From Pseudomonas pudica (GTDB lineage: Bacteria > Pseudomonadota > Gammaproteobacteria > Pseudomonadales > Pseudomonadaceae): a DNA stretch of 44,126 bases. The position numbers and the translations under genes were made by a program. The stretch covers positions 1 to 44,126 of the forward strand of contig NZ_JADLJS010000043.1 in assembly GCF_015680405.1 (NCBI RefSeq), given 5' to 3'. The number at the start of each line of letters is the position of its first letter. Positions within the stretch are counted from its first letter, which is position 1. This document shows positions 25,771-34,043 of the stretch, piece by piece. The notes below the pieces were generated by a model, which worked only from the letters and a program-made list of their open reading frames with translations, was not told where the DNA came from and searched no databases.

Positions 25771-25846
25771 TCAGCCCATCCGGTGGTGCGACATACCGAC
25801 GCGGCCCGCCCACCACCCGCACTAACGCACAAGAAGGAAGACTGCA

Positions 25847-26773
25847 GTGAGCGCTGACTACCCTCGCGACCTGATCGGTTACGGCAACAACCCTCCTCAC
25901 CCGCAATGGCCGGGCAACGCTCGCATCGCGCTGTCTTTCGTCCTCAACTACGAGGAAGGTGGCGAACGCAACATCCTGCACGGTGACAAGGAGTCCGAAG
26001 CTTTCCTCTCGGAAATGGTCGCCGCCCAGCCATTGCAGGGCGTGCGCAACATGAGCATGGAATCGCTGTACGAGTACGGCAGCCGTGCCGGCGTGTGGCG
26101 CCTGCTGAAACTGTTCAAGGACAGTGGCGTGCCGCTGACCATCTTCGCCGTGGCCATGGCCGCCCAGCGCCACCCCGACGTGATCCGTGCCATGGCCGAG
26201 GCCGGCCATGAAATCTGCAGCCACGGCTACCGCTGGATCGACTACCAGTACATGGACGAGGCCCAGGAGCGCGAGCACATGCTCGAAGCGATCCGCATCC
26301 TCACCGAAATCACCGGCGAGCGCCCGCTGGGCTGGTACACCGGCCGCACCGGCCCGAACACCCGCCGCCTGGTGATGGAGGAAGGTGGCTTCCTGTACGA
26401 CAGCGACACCTATGACGACGACCTGCCCTACTGGGAGCCGAACAACCCTACCGGCAAGCCGCACCTGGTGATCCCCTACACCCTCGACACCAACGACATG
26501 CGCTTTACCCAGGTACAGGGCTTCAACTGCGGCGAGCAGTTCTTCCAGTACCTGAAGGACGCATTCGATGTGCTGTACGCCGAAGGCGCCGAGGCCCCGA
26601 AGATGCTGTCCATCGGCCTGCATTGCCGCCTGGTCGGCCGTCCGGCACGCCTGGCCGCACTGAAGCGCTTCGTCGATTACGCAAAAAGCCATGACCAGGT
26701 CTGGTTCGCCCGTCGCGTGGACATCGCCCGCCACTGGCACGCCACCCACCCGTACAAGAAAGAGAACGCCTGA
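25847..26773 (+). CDS. puuE: Allantoinase PuuE (polysaccharide deacetylase fold)
   Basis: This 308-residue NodB-fold enzyme opens allantoin to allantoate without similarity to classical AllB allantoinases. Family features are LSFVLNYEEGGERNILHGD near residue 30, AGHEICSHGYRWIDYQ near residue 120 with candidate active-site histidine, and SIGLHCRLVGRPARLAAL near the end. The start is GTG at 25847 after AAGAAGGAAG. Its TGA overlaps the ATG of uraD by one base, indicating coupled translation. A GntR box sits in the promoter. Confidence 0.95.
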   Translation: MSADYPRDLIGYGNNPPHPQWPGNARIALSFVLNYEEGGERNILHGDKESEAFLSEMVAAQPLQGVRNMSMESLYEYGSRAGVWRLLKLFKDSGVPLTIFAVAMAAQRHPDVIRAMAEAGHEICSHGYRWIDYQYMDEAQEREHMLEAIRILTEITGERPLGWYTGRTGPNTRRLVMEEGGFLYDSDTYDDDLPYWEPNNPTGKPHLVIPYTLDTNDMRFTQVQGFNCGEQFFQYLKDAFDVLYAEGAEAPKMLSIGLHCRLVGRPARLAALKRFVDYAKSHDQVWFARRVDIARHWHATHPYKKENA

Positions 26774-27288
26774 TGACAGCCTTCAAAACCCTCAAGCCAT
26801 CCGCCCTGAGCCGTGACGCCTTCGTCGAGGCATTCGCCGACATCTACGAGCACTCGCCGTGGGTAGCCGAAAAAGCCTATGACCTGGGCCAACTGGGCGA
26901 GCTGGACGAGATCGAGGCGCTGCACCAGCGCATGAGCGACATCCTGCTCAGCGCCAACCACGCCGACCAGCTGGCGCTGATCAACGCTCACCCGGACCTG
27001 GCCGGCAAGGCCGCCATCCAGGGCGAGCTGACCGAATCGAGCACCAACGAGCAGGCCGGCGCCGGTATTCACCAGTGCACCGCCGAAGAGTTCGCCCGTT
27101 TCACCGAGCTGAACGACGCCTACAAGGCCAAGTTCCAGTTCCCGTTCATCATGGCGGTAAAAGGCAGCAACCGGCACCAGATCCTCGCCTCCTTCGAAAA
27201 ACGCATTCACAACGATGCCGATGCCGAATTCAAGGAAGCCCTGGCGCAGATCAACCTGATCGCCCTGTTCCGCCTGCTGCAGCTGTAA
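26773..27288 (+). CDS. uraD: OHCU decarboxylase
   Basis: This 171-residue enzyme decarboxylates 2-oxo-4-hydroxy-4-carboxy-5-ureidoimidazoline to S-allantoin, the step before PuuE. The conserved catalytic histidine region INAHPDLAGKAA (about residues 73-84), the following STNEQAGAG with its glutamate, and FPFIMAVKGSNRHQIL are all present. Translation starts at the ATG sharing one base with the puuE stop. In P. aeruginosa I recall an allantoicase gene between uraD and allA; here only 56 bp separate them. Confidence 0.95.
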   Translation: MTAFKTLKPSALSRDAFVEAFADIYEHSPWVAEKAYDLGQLGELDEIEALHQRMSDILLSANHADQLALINAHPDLAGKAAIQGELTESSTNEQAGAGIHQCTAEEFARFTELNDAYKAKFQFPFIMAVKGSNRHQILASFEKRIHNDADAEFKEALAQINLIALFRLLQL

Positions 27289-27344
27289 AGCCGCCGCAAC
27301 GCTTGAGCCTTATCCAGAACAACGAACATAGAAGAGATATCCGC

Positions 27345-27848
27345 ATGCGCACCCTGATGATCGAGCCCCTGACCAAAGAAGCCTTCGCCCCCTTCGGAGA
27401 CGTGATCGAAACCGACGGCAGCGACCACTTCATGATCAACAACGGCTCGACCATGCGCTTCCACAAGCTCGCCACGGTCGAAACCGCCGAGCCTGAAGAC
27501 AAGGCGATCATCAGCATCTTCCGCGCCGACGCGCTGGACATGCCGCTGACCGTGCGCATGCTGGAACGCCATCCGCTGGGCAGCCAGGCTTTCATTCCGC
27601 TGCTCGGCAACCCCTTTCTGATCGTGGTCGCGCCAGTTGGCGATGCACCTGTATCAGGCTTGGTCCGAGCCTTCCGCAGTAATGGCAGGCAGGGCGTTAA
27701 TTACCATCGCGGCGTCTGGCACCACCCGGTGCTGACGATCGAAAAGCGGGATGACTTCCTGGTGGTTGATCGCAGTGGTTCCGGCAACAACTGCGACGAG
27801 CATTACTTCACCGAGGAACAGATGCTGGTCCTCAATCCCCACCAATAA
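27345..27848 (+). CDS. allA: Ureidoglycolate lyase
   Basis: This 167-residue cupin-fold enzyme splits ureidoglycolate into glyoxylate and urea. The N-terminus IEPLTKEAFAPFGDVIETDG and the later GVNYHRGVWHHPVL, with the histidines of the active site, are typical. The ATG at 27345 is the family start; in-frame upstream codons overlap uraD and are not used. The glyoxylate it releases is the substrate of Gcl at 35488, and the urea could leave or enter through the urea transporter at 42301. Confidence 0.95.
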   Translation: MRTLMIEPLTKEAFAPFGDVIETDGSDHFMINNGSTMRFHKLATVETAEPEDKAIISIFRADALDMPLTVRMLERHPLGSQAFIPLLGNPFLIVVAPVGDAPVSGLVRAFRSNGRQGVNYHRGVWHHPVLTIEKRDDFLVVDRSGSGNNCDEHYFTEEQMLVLNPHQ

Positions 27849-27907
27849 GAAAAGGTCGGTCATTCAAGGGCTTTGCCCGAGCGGGTGACCGGCAAGAGGT
27901 ACATACT

Positions 27908-29236
27908 GTGGAAGCACACCTTCACGAATGGCTGAACCTGAGCATTCGCTGGGTTCACATGATCACCGGTGTCGCCTGGATCGGTGCATCGTTCTACTTC
28001 GTCTGGCTGGAGAACCACCTGAACCGAAGCAACCCGCGCGATGGGTTGTCGGGTGATCTCTGGGCAATTCACGGCGGTGGTATCTACCACCTGGAGAAAT
28101 ACAAGCTCGCCCCCCCGAAAATGCCCGAGAACCTGCACTGGTTCAAATGGGAAGCCTATTTCACCTGGATGTCCGGTATCGCCCTGTTGTGCGTGGTGTT
28201 CTACTGGAACCCGGCCCTGTACCTGCTGGCCCCTGGCAGCACCCTCAGCGGTGCCGAAGGCGTGGCCATCGGTATCGGCTCGCTGATCGCCGGCTGGTTC
28301 ATCTACGACTTCCTGTGCGATTCGCCCCTGGGCAAGAAACCAGCGCTGCTCGGTGCCGTACTGTTCGTGCTGATCATCGCCGCGTGCTGGGGCTTCAGCC
28401 TGGTGTTCAGCGGCCGTGGTGCATACCTGCACACCGGCGCGATCATCGGCACCATCATGGTCGGCAACGTGTTCCGCATCATCATGCCGGCCCAGCGCCA
28501 GCTGGTGGCTGCGATCGAGAACAACCAGACCCCGGACCCGGTACTGCCGGCCAAGGGCCTGCTGCGCTCGCGCCACAACAACTACTTCACCTTGCCGGTG
28601 CTGTTCATCATGATCAGCAACCACTTCCCGAGCACCTACGGTAGCCAGTACAACTGGCTGATCCTGGCCGGTATCGCAGTAGCCGCGGTCCTGATCCGCC
28701 ACTACTTCAACACCCGCCACGACAGCAACAAGTACGCCTGGACCCTGCCGGTCGGCGCCCTGGCGATGATCTGCCTGGCCTACGTCACCGGTCCGAAACC
28801 GATGGCCGTCAGCCCTGAGCAAGCCGCGGCGAAGGTCGAGTACCAGCCACTGCCTGCGACCGCTGTAGGTGGCAAGACCGCTGCCGAGCAACGCGCCGAG
28901 GAGGCCGCCAAGGCTGCCGCAGCGCCTGCCGCACCGGCAGAAGCCCCTGCCCAGGCCACGGCCCAGGCTGGCGGCGAGAGCTTCGACAAGATCCACAATG
29001 TCATCCAGGAACGCTGCACCGTGTGCCACTCGTCCAAGCCGACCAGCCCACTGTTCAGCGCCGCCCCTGCCGGCGTGATGTTCGACACCCCGCAGCAGAT
29101 CCAGGCCCAGGCCGCGCGCATCCAGGCGCAAGCGGTCGCCAGCCAGATCATGCCGCTGGGCAACATCACCCAGATGACCACCGAAGAGCGCAAGCTGGTC
29201 GGTGACTGGATCGCCAAAGGCGCCCCGGTCAACTGA
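27908..29236 (+). CDS. puuD: Urate hydroxylase PuuD with C-terminal cytochrome c domain
   Basis: This 442-residue integral membrane protein belongs to the PuuD family, which oxidises urate to 5-hydroxyisourate and passes electrons to the respiratory chain instead of making hydrogen peroxide. The N-terminal two thirds holds about eight membrane segments with conserved WVHMITGVAWIGASFYFVWLENHL and GGGIYHLEKYK. An Ala/Pro-rich linker (about residues 310-355) leads to a cytochrome c domain with haem motif CTVCH at 370-374 and a candidate Met ligand in QIMPLG. The start is GTG at 27908. It is 59 bp downstream of allA and followed by the UacT permease. Confidence 0.93.
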   Translation: MEAHLHEWLNLSIRWVHMITGVAWIGASFYFVWLENHLNRSNPRDGLSGDLWAIHGGGIYHLEKYKLAPPKMPENLHWFKWEAYFTWMSGIALLCVVFYWNPALYLLAPGSTLSGAEGVAIGIGSLIAGWFIYDFLCDSPLGKKPALLGAVLFVLIIAACWGFSLVFSGRGAYLHTGAIIGTIMVGNVFRIIMPAQRQLVAAIENNQTPDPVLPAKGLLRSRHNNYFTLPVLFIMISNHFPSTYGSQYNWLILAGIAVAAVLIRHYFNTRHDSNKYAWTLPVGALAMICLAYVTGPKPMAVSPEQAAAKVEYQPLPATAVGGKTAAEQRAEEAAKAAAAPAAPAEAPAQATAQAGGESFDKIHNVIQERCTVCHSSKPTSPLFSAAPAGVMFDTPQQIQAQAARIQAQAVASQIMPLGNITQMTTEERKLVGDWIAKGAPVN

Positions 29237-29262
29237 AACACAATTGTCGGGATAACACCGCC

Positions 29263-29296
29263 CCTGTAGGAGCGGGTTCACCCGCGAAGAGGCCGG
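29263..29296. repeat. Single REP, GCGGG type
   Basis: CCTGTAGGAGCGGG followed by TTCACCCGCGAAGAGGCCGG is one REP arm without a partner, between puuD and the UacT permease. Confidence 0.85.
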
Positions 29297-29444
29297 CACT
29301 CCCGGCCTCTGTTTCAAGACATACGCAACAAGCAAGCATCGAGCGTTCAGCCTCAAGCGGGAACCTCAGGCTTTCTTAACCGGAAGCCTGCCGCCTGAGG
29401 CCGGCGCTTGGATCCGAGAATAAAAACAAAACTCGAGGTGCTGC

Positions 29445-30800
29445 ATGTCCGAGTCACGCAAGGCGCATATCCCTGTTGCGCCGCCGCGCGAGCCCTTGCC
29501 CCTGTTCCAACTGATCCTGGTTGGCCTGCAACACGTTCTGCTGATGTACGGCGGCGCCATCGCCGTGCCATTGATCATCGGCCAGGCCGCCGGGCTGTCC
29601 CGTGAAGAAGTCGCTTTTCTGATCAACGCCGACCTGCTGGTCGCTGGCGTCGCCACCATCATCCAGTCCTTCGGTATCGGCCCGGTGGGCATCCGCATGC
29701 CGGTGATGATGGGTGCCAGTTTCGCTGCCGTCGGCAGCATGGTGGCCATGGCCGGCATGCCCGGCGTAGGCCTGCAGGGGATCTTCGGTGCCACCATCGC
29801 CGCCGGCTTCTTCGGCATGCTGATCGCGCCGTTCATGTCCAAGGTCGTACGCTTCTTCCCGCCACTGGTCACCGGCACGGTGATCACCTCGATTGGCCTG
29901 TCGCTGTTCCCGGTGGCAGTCAACTGGGCCGGTGGCGGTCAGGAAGCAGGGACCTTCGGTTCGCCGATCTACCTGCTGGTGGCCGGCCTGGTGCTGGCAG
30001 TAATCCTGCTGATCAACCGTTTCATGCGCGGTTTCTGGGTCAACGTGTCGGTGCTGGTGGGAATGGGCCTGGGCTACATCCTGGCCGGCTCCATCGGCAT
30101 GGTCGACCTGTCGGGCCTGAACGACGCACCGTGGCTGCAAGTGGTGACCCCACTGCACTTCGGCATGCCGACCTTCAGCCTGGCGCCGATCCTGTCGATG
30201 TGCCTGGTGGTGGTGATCATCTTCGTCGAGTCCACGGGCATGTTCCTGGCCCTGGGCAAGGTGACCGATCGTGAAGTTACCCCGGGGATGCTGCGCCGCG
30301 GCTTGCTGTGCGATGCTGGCGCGTCGTTCATCGCCGGCTTCTTCAACACCTTTACCCACTCCTCGTTCGCCCAGAACATCGGCCTGGTGCAGATGACCGG
30401 GGTGCGCTGCCGCTATGTCACCATCGTGGCCGGTGCCCTGCTGATCCTGCTCAGCCTGCTGCCCAAGGCGGCCTTCCTGATTGCCTCGATCCCGCCTGCA
30501 GTACTAGGCGGCGCGTCCATCGCCATGTTCGGCATGGTCACCGCCACCGGGATCAAGATTCTCCAGGAGGCGGACATCGGCGACCGTCGCAACCAGTTGC
30601 TGGTCGCGGTGAGCGTCGGCTTCGGGTTGATCCCCGTGGTACGTCCGGAGTTCTTCGCCCAGATGCCCGAGTGGATGGAACCCATCACCCACAGTGGTAT
30701 CGCCATGGCCACGGTCAGTGCCCTGGTGTTGAACGTGCTGTTCAACATCCTGGGTGGTGCCGACCGTGCGGTGCACAACGACGCCTGTCACCAGCATTGA
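29445..30800 (+). CDS. NCS2 urate/xanthine permease, UacT type
   Basis: This 451-residue permease belongs to the nucleobase-ascorbate transporter branch of NCS2. The conserved first-helix QH motif (LVGLQHVLLMYGGAIAVPL) and the signature QNIGLVQMTG, in the form typical for bacterial xanthine/urate carriers, are both present, with the preceding FVESTGMFLALG. About 12-14 membrane segments are evident. It lies directly downstream of puuD, so urate or xanthine is the likely substrate. The operon carries no second GntR box, so it probably shares the puuE promoter. Confidence 0.92.
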   Translation: MSESRKAHIPVAPPREPLPLFQLILVGLQHVLLMYGGAIAVPLIIGQAAGLSREEVAFLINADLLVAGVATIIQSFGIGPVGIRMPVMMGASFAAVGSMVAMAGMPGVGLQGIFGATIAAGFFGMLIAPFMSKVVRFFPPLVTGTVITSIGLSLFPVAVNWAGGGQEAGTFGSPIYLLVAGLVLAVILLINRFMRGFWVNVSVLVGMGLGYILAGSIGMVDLSGLNDAPWLQVVTPLHFGMPTFSLAPILSMCLVVVIIFVESTGMFLALGKVTDREVTPGMLRRGLLCDAGASFIAGFFNTFTHSSFAQNIGLVQMTGVRCRYVTIVAGALLILLSLLPKAAFLIASIPPAVLGGASIAMFGMVTATGIKILQEADIGDRRNQLLVAVSVGFGLIPVVRPEFFAQMPEWMEPITHSGIAMATVSALVLNVLFNILGGADRAVHNDACHQH

Positions 30801-30807
30801 GCACAGG

Positions 30808-30828
30808 GGGGCGGCGCACTGCCGCCCC
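30808..30828 (+). other. GC-rich hairpin after the UacT permease
   Basis: GGGGCGGC pairs with GCCGCCCC around a five-base loop, seven bases after the permease stop. No T run follows, so it may only weaken read-through into the Tsx-like gene. Confidence 0.55.
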
Positions 30829-30937
30829 ACCTCGAATTCGCCGTAAACGCTACACCGTCGGCCCGCCGGAATGGGCCGTCCGGGGCGCCTGCGCGCCAAA
30901 AAAACCAAACAAAAACAATAAGTCCGGGAACCACAAC

Positions 30938-31723
30938 ATGAAACGCATCACCTCGTCCCTCTTGCTGGGCAGCAGCCTGCTGGCCACCGTCCCCGCCCAC
31001 GCTGGCGAATGGCTGCAGTGGCATGGCGAAAGCCTGACCTACCTGTACGGCAAGGATTTCAAGGTCAACCCACGCATCCAGCAGACAGTGACCTTCGAGC
31101 ACGCCAACAAATGGAAGTACGGCGATACCTTCATGTTCGTCGACAAGATCTTCTACAACGGCAAGCCCGACCCGGGCAAAGGCGTGACCACCTACTACGG
31201 TGAGTTCAGCCCGCGCCTGTCGTTCGGCAAGATCTTCGACCAGAAGCTGGCGTTCGGCCCGATCAAGGATGTACTGCTGGCCATGACCTACGAGCGTGGC
31301 GAGGGCGACAACGAGGCCTACCTGATCGGCCCCGGCTTCGACCTGGACATACCCGGCTTCAACTACTTCACCCTCAACTTCTACCTGCGCAACACCGAAG
31401 GTAGCCGCCCCGGTGACAATGTCTGGCAGATCACCCCAGCCTTCTCGTACACCATTCCGGTGGGCAAATCCGACATTCTGATCGACGGTTACATGGACTG
31501 GGTGGTCGACAACGACCAGACCCGCCGCGGTACCTACCATGCCAACCTGCAGTTCAACCCACAGGTCAAGTACGACCTGGGCAAAGCCCTGAACCTGGGC
31601 GCCAAGCAGCTGTACGTGGGCATTGAGTACAGCTACTGGAAGGACAAGTACGGCATCGACAGCCAAGGCAACATCGACAGCAACCAGAGCGTCACCAGTG
31701 CCCTGATCAAGGTGCACTTCTAG
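30938..31723 (+). CDS. Tsx-like outer-membrane channel, copy 1
   Basis: This 261-residue protein has a signal peptide (MKRITSSLLLGSSLLATVPAHA) and the pattern of the Tsx/nucleoside-channel beta barrel: repeated amphipathic strands, aromatic girdles, and a C-terminal strand ending in Phe (SALIKVHF) as required for BAM recognition. Tsx proteins admit nucleosides; here the genomic context suggests purines, urate or allantoin. The ATG at 30938 lacks an obvious strong ribosome site. It is followed by a close paralogue at 32076. Confidence 0.88.
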   Translation: MKRITSSLLLGSSLLATVPAHAGEWLQWHGESLTYLYGKDFKVNPRIQQTVTFEHANKWKYGDTFMFVDKIFYNGKPDPGKGVTTYYGEFSPRLSFGKIFDQKLAFGPIKDVLLAMTYERGEGDNEAYLIGPGFDLDIPGFNYFTLNFYLRNTEGSRPGDNVWQITPAFSYTIPVGKSDILIDGYMDWVVDNDQTRRGTYHANLQFNPQVKYDLGKALNLGAKQLYVGIEYSYWKDKYGIDSQGNIDSNQSVTSALIKVHF

Positions 31724-32075
31724 AAAACTGACCAAACGCACAAGTTTGATCCACCCTGCTCCAGGACGGAGCACTTGAGGCAAGGCGCGCAAGCCAGTAA
31801 TCTGCGCGCCCCCTCGATCAGGGCAGAAGGGATTCTGCCTGCGTTTACTGACCGCTCAGTCAATGAATACGGGCGGTTGGCCAACGTGTTGCCAGCCTGA
31901 AAGACCCTTTTCATCCGTTCAGAACGAAGTCGAGCAGGAAGGTTTTGCCAGCCCAGGAAAGTTGGCTCAACCCTTGCCAAACAGCTGTGGCCTATCGAAA
32001 AAAGCTGACTCGCAAGACAAAAAAGCGCCAACAACAAGCGCTGACAATAGATCAATCAAGGGAGCGACACTCGCA
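31724..32075. promoter_or_regulatory. Regulatory gap between the two Tsx-like genes (352 bp, no gene)
   Basis: No credible gene is present. Two perfect stem-loops occur early: TGCTCC-AGGAC-GGAGCA (31757-31773) and GGCGCGC paired with GCGCGCC (31784-31810). Neither is followed by a T run. A 20-bp near-palindrome lies at 31844. This implies that the second channel has its own promoter. Confidence 0.65.
31844..31863. promoter_or_regulatory. TetR-type palindrome upstream of Tsx-like copy 2
   Basis: TTTACTGACCGCTCAGTCAA is symmetric at 16 of 20 positions (TT-ACTGA-CG-TCAGT-AA). This form is common for TetR-family operators. It differs from the RutR-like sites elsewhere in the window, so the regulator may be unlinked. 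Confidence 0.45.
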
Positions 32076-32858
32076 ATGCGTACCATCAACAGCCTGATCC
32101 TCGCCGGCGGCCTGCTGGCCTGTGGCACCACCTTCGGCGGCGACCTGCTGCAGTGGCAGAACAACAGCCTGACCTACCTGTGGGGCAAGAACTTCAAGGT
32201 CAACCCGTCGATCCAGCAAACCGTGACCTTCGAGCACGCTGATGGCTGGAAGTACGGCGACAACTTCATCTTTGTCGACAAGATCTTCTACCAGGGCCAG
32301 AAAGATGAGGGCAATGGCCCGAACACCTACTATGGCGAAATCAGCCCGCGCCTGTCGTTCGGCAAGATCTTCGACCAGAAGCTGGCCTTCGGCCCGGTCA
32401 AGGACGTGCTGCTGGCGATGACCTACGAGTTCGGCGAAGGTGATACCGAGTCGTACCTGATCGGCCCGGGCTTCGACCTGGACATCCCTGGCTTCGACTA
32501 CTTCCAGCTTAACTTCTACAACCGCACCACCGACGGCAGCCGCGCCGGCGACAACGTATGGCAGATCACCCCGGTATGGTCGTACACCATTCCGGTCGGT
32601 TCGTCCGATGTGCTGATCGACGGTTTCATGGACTGGGTGGTGGACAACGACGAAAACCGCCGCGGCACCTATCAGGCCAACCTGCACTTCAACCCGCAGA
32701 TCAAGTATGACCTGGGCAAGGCCTTGCACCTGGGCGAGGAGCAGCTGTATGTGGGTGTGGAATACGACTACTGGAAGAACAAGTACGGCATCAAGGACAG
32801 CGATGCCTTCACCACTGATCAGAACACCATGAGCTTCCTGGTCAAGGTTCACTTCTGA
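32076..32858 (+). CDS. Tsx-like outer-membrane channel, copy 2
   Basis: This 260-residue paralogue of the preceding gene is roughly 70% identical by eye, with near-identical strands such as FKVNPxIQQTVTFEHA, SPRLSFGKIFDQKLAFGP and DNVWQITP. It has its own signal peptide (MRTINSLILAGGLLACGTTFGG) and the terminal Phe (FLVKVHF). Differences cluster in probable extracellular loops (residues 70-80 and 150-165) and near the C-terminus, suggesting divergence in substrate. GGGAG lies about nine bases before the ATG at 32076; longer in-frame extensions run through the regulatory gap and are rejected. A hairpin (32871-32887, GGGCCGC-CTT-GCGGCCC region) follows the stop. Confidence 0.88.
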   Translation: MRTINSLILAGGLLACGTTFGGDLLQWQNNSLTYLWGKNFKVNPSIQQTVTFEHADGWKYGDNFIFVDKIFYQGQKDEGNGPNTYYGEISPRLSFGKIFDQKLAFGPVKDVLLAMTYEFGEGDTESYLIGPGFDLDIPGFDYFQLNFYNRTTDGSRAGDNVWQITPVWSYTIPVGSSDVLIDGFMDWVVDNDENRRGTYQANLHFNPQIKYDLGKALHLGEEQLYVGVEYDYWKNKYGIKDSDAFTTDQNTMSFLVKVHF

Positions 32859-32886
32859 TCTGAGTAAAGGGGCCGCCTTGCGGCCC

Positions 32887-32973
32887 ATTCGCGGGTAAAA
32901 CCGCTCCCACAGGGTCCGCACCGGGTTCATGGCAGACGTTATACATGTGGGAGCGGGTTCACCCGCGAACCGG
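32887..32973. repeat. Inverted REP pair, GCGGG type
   Basis: ATTCGCGGGTAAAACCGCTC and GAGCGGGTTCACCCGCGAAC face each other between the convergent Tsx-like gene and the DUF808 gene. The left arm has lost one C from its CCCGC. Confidence 0.88.
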
Positions 32974-32996
32974 GGCGAAGCCCCGGCCAGGCAGCA

Positions 32997-33911
32997 TCAA
33001 CTGGCCGGCCGAACCGCCCGCCACAATTTCCCCGCAATGCCCACCACGGCCAGCACCACGGCACCGGCCACAACCCCGACACCGCCGTTCAGCAGCGCCA
33101 CGGTAAACGCCCCACCACGTCCTTCACTGAATGCCTCGATGGCATGATGCAAAGGCTCGATGCCATGCACCAGGATCCCGCCACCGACCAGGAACATGGC
33201 CGCCGTGCCGATCACCGACAGGCTCTTCATCATGTACGGCGCGGCCCGCAGAATACCGCTCCCCACCGCCCTGGCCAGGCGTGAAGCCTTCTGGGTCATC
33301 CACAGCCCCAGGTCATCGAGCTTGACGATACCGCCCACCAGCCCGTACACGCCGATGGTCATGACCACCGCGATGCCCGACAGCACGACGATCTGCTGGG
33401 TCAACGGCGAGTCGGCAACAATGCCCAGAGTGATGGCGATGATTTCCGCCGAAAGGATGAAGTCGGTACGTACCGCCCCCTTGATCTTGGCTTTCTCGAA
33501 CGCCACCAGGTCGACGTTGGCATCGGCCACCGCCACCTTGCGCGCTTCATGCTCGGCGTCATCCTCGGCCTTGCTGTGCAGGAACTTGTGCGCCAGTTTC
33601 TCGAAGCCTTCGAAGCACAGGTATGCACCGCCCAGCATCAACAATGGCGTCACCGCCCACGGGATGAACGCACTGATCAGCAGCGCCGCCGGCACCAGGA
33701 TGGCCTTGTTCACCAGCGACCCTTTGGCCACCGCCCACACCACAGGCAGCTCGCGCTCGGCACGCACCCCGGTGACCTGCTGGGCATTGAGTGCCAGGTC
33801 ATCGCCCAGCACGCCTGCGGTCTTTTTCGCCGCCACCTTGGTCATCACCGAGACGTCATCGAGTACCGTGGCGATGTCGTCGATCAGTACCAGTAGACTG
33901 CTTCCTGCCAT
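32997..33911 (-). CDS. DUF808 family inner-membrane protein (YedI-like)
   Basis: This 304-residue membrane protein matches the DUF808/YedI family, of unknown function. The N-terminus SSLLVLIDDIATVLDDVSVMTKVAAKKTAGVLGDDLALNAQQVTG is characteristic. Membrane segments are visible around residues 75-100, 160-210 and in the Gly-rich C-terminal third. The ATG at 33911 is chosen over an ATG four codons upstream because of AGG seven bases before it. It is convergent with the Tsx-like gene and divergent from the TetR gene, and has no obvious link to purine metabolism. Confidence 0.9.
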   Translation of the reverse strand: MAGSSLLVLIDDIATVLDDVSVMTKVAAKKTAGVLGDDLALNAQQVTGVRAERELPVVWAVAKGSLVNKAILVPAALLISAFIPWAVTPLLMLGGAYLCFEGFEKLAHKFLHSKAEDDAEHEARKVAVADANVDLVAFEKAKIKGAVRTDFILSAEIIAITLGIVADSPLTQQIVVLSGIAVVMTIGVYGLVGGIVKLDDLGLWMTQKASRLARAVGSGILRAAPYMMKSLSVIGTAAMFLVGGGILVHGIEPLHHAIEAFSEGRGGAFTVALLNGGVGVVAGAVVLAVVGIAGKLWRAVRPAS

Positions 33912-34043
33912 GTTTGCCTGCATCCAGAAGAATAAGTGTCGAGGATTCTAGCCCAAAGCCGCTGCCTTGAGCGCCCGTCGAGCCCGGTGCTACCATGCCC
34001 GATCCCTCTTAGAGGTGGCCAGACACGAGGAAGATCCCTGACC

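Larger units (their letters stand above)
25448..25846. promoter_or_regulatory. Divergent hiuH/puuE regulatory region (399 bp, no gene)
   Basis: No credible gene is present. The stretch is AT-richer than its neighbours and contains two exact GntR boxes (25556 and 25761). The puuE-side box overlaps a possible -10 (TATACA at 25765) with TTACAA 16 bp upstream as a possible -35, which would suit repression. The remaining bases show no other strong motif that I can support. Confidence 0.7.

Noticed and set aside
25578..25850. A 90-codon frame in the hiuH/puuE gap
   Set aside because: It covers a GntR box and the puuE ribosome site, its sequence is low-complexity and basic, and no start signal supports it.
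30895..30915. Terminator-like GGCGC/GCGCC stem before the first Tsx-like gene
   Set aside because: The adjacent A run is on the plus strand after the stem, so no U tract follows the hairpin in the plus-strand transcript; on the minus strand the T run precedes the stem instead of following it.
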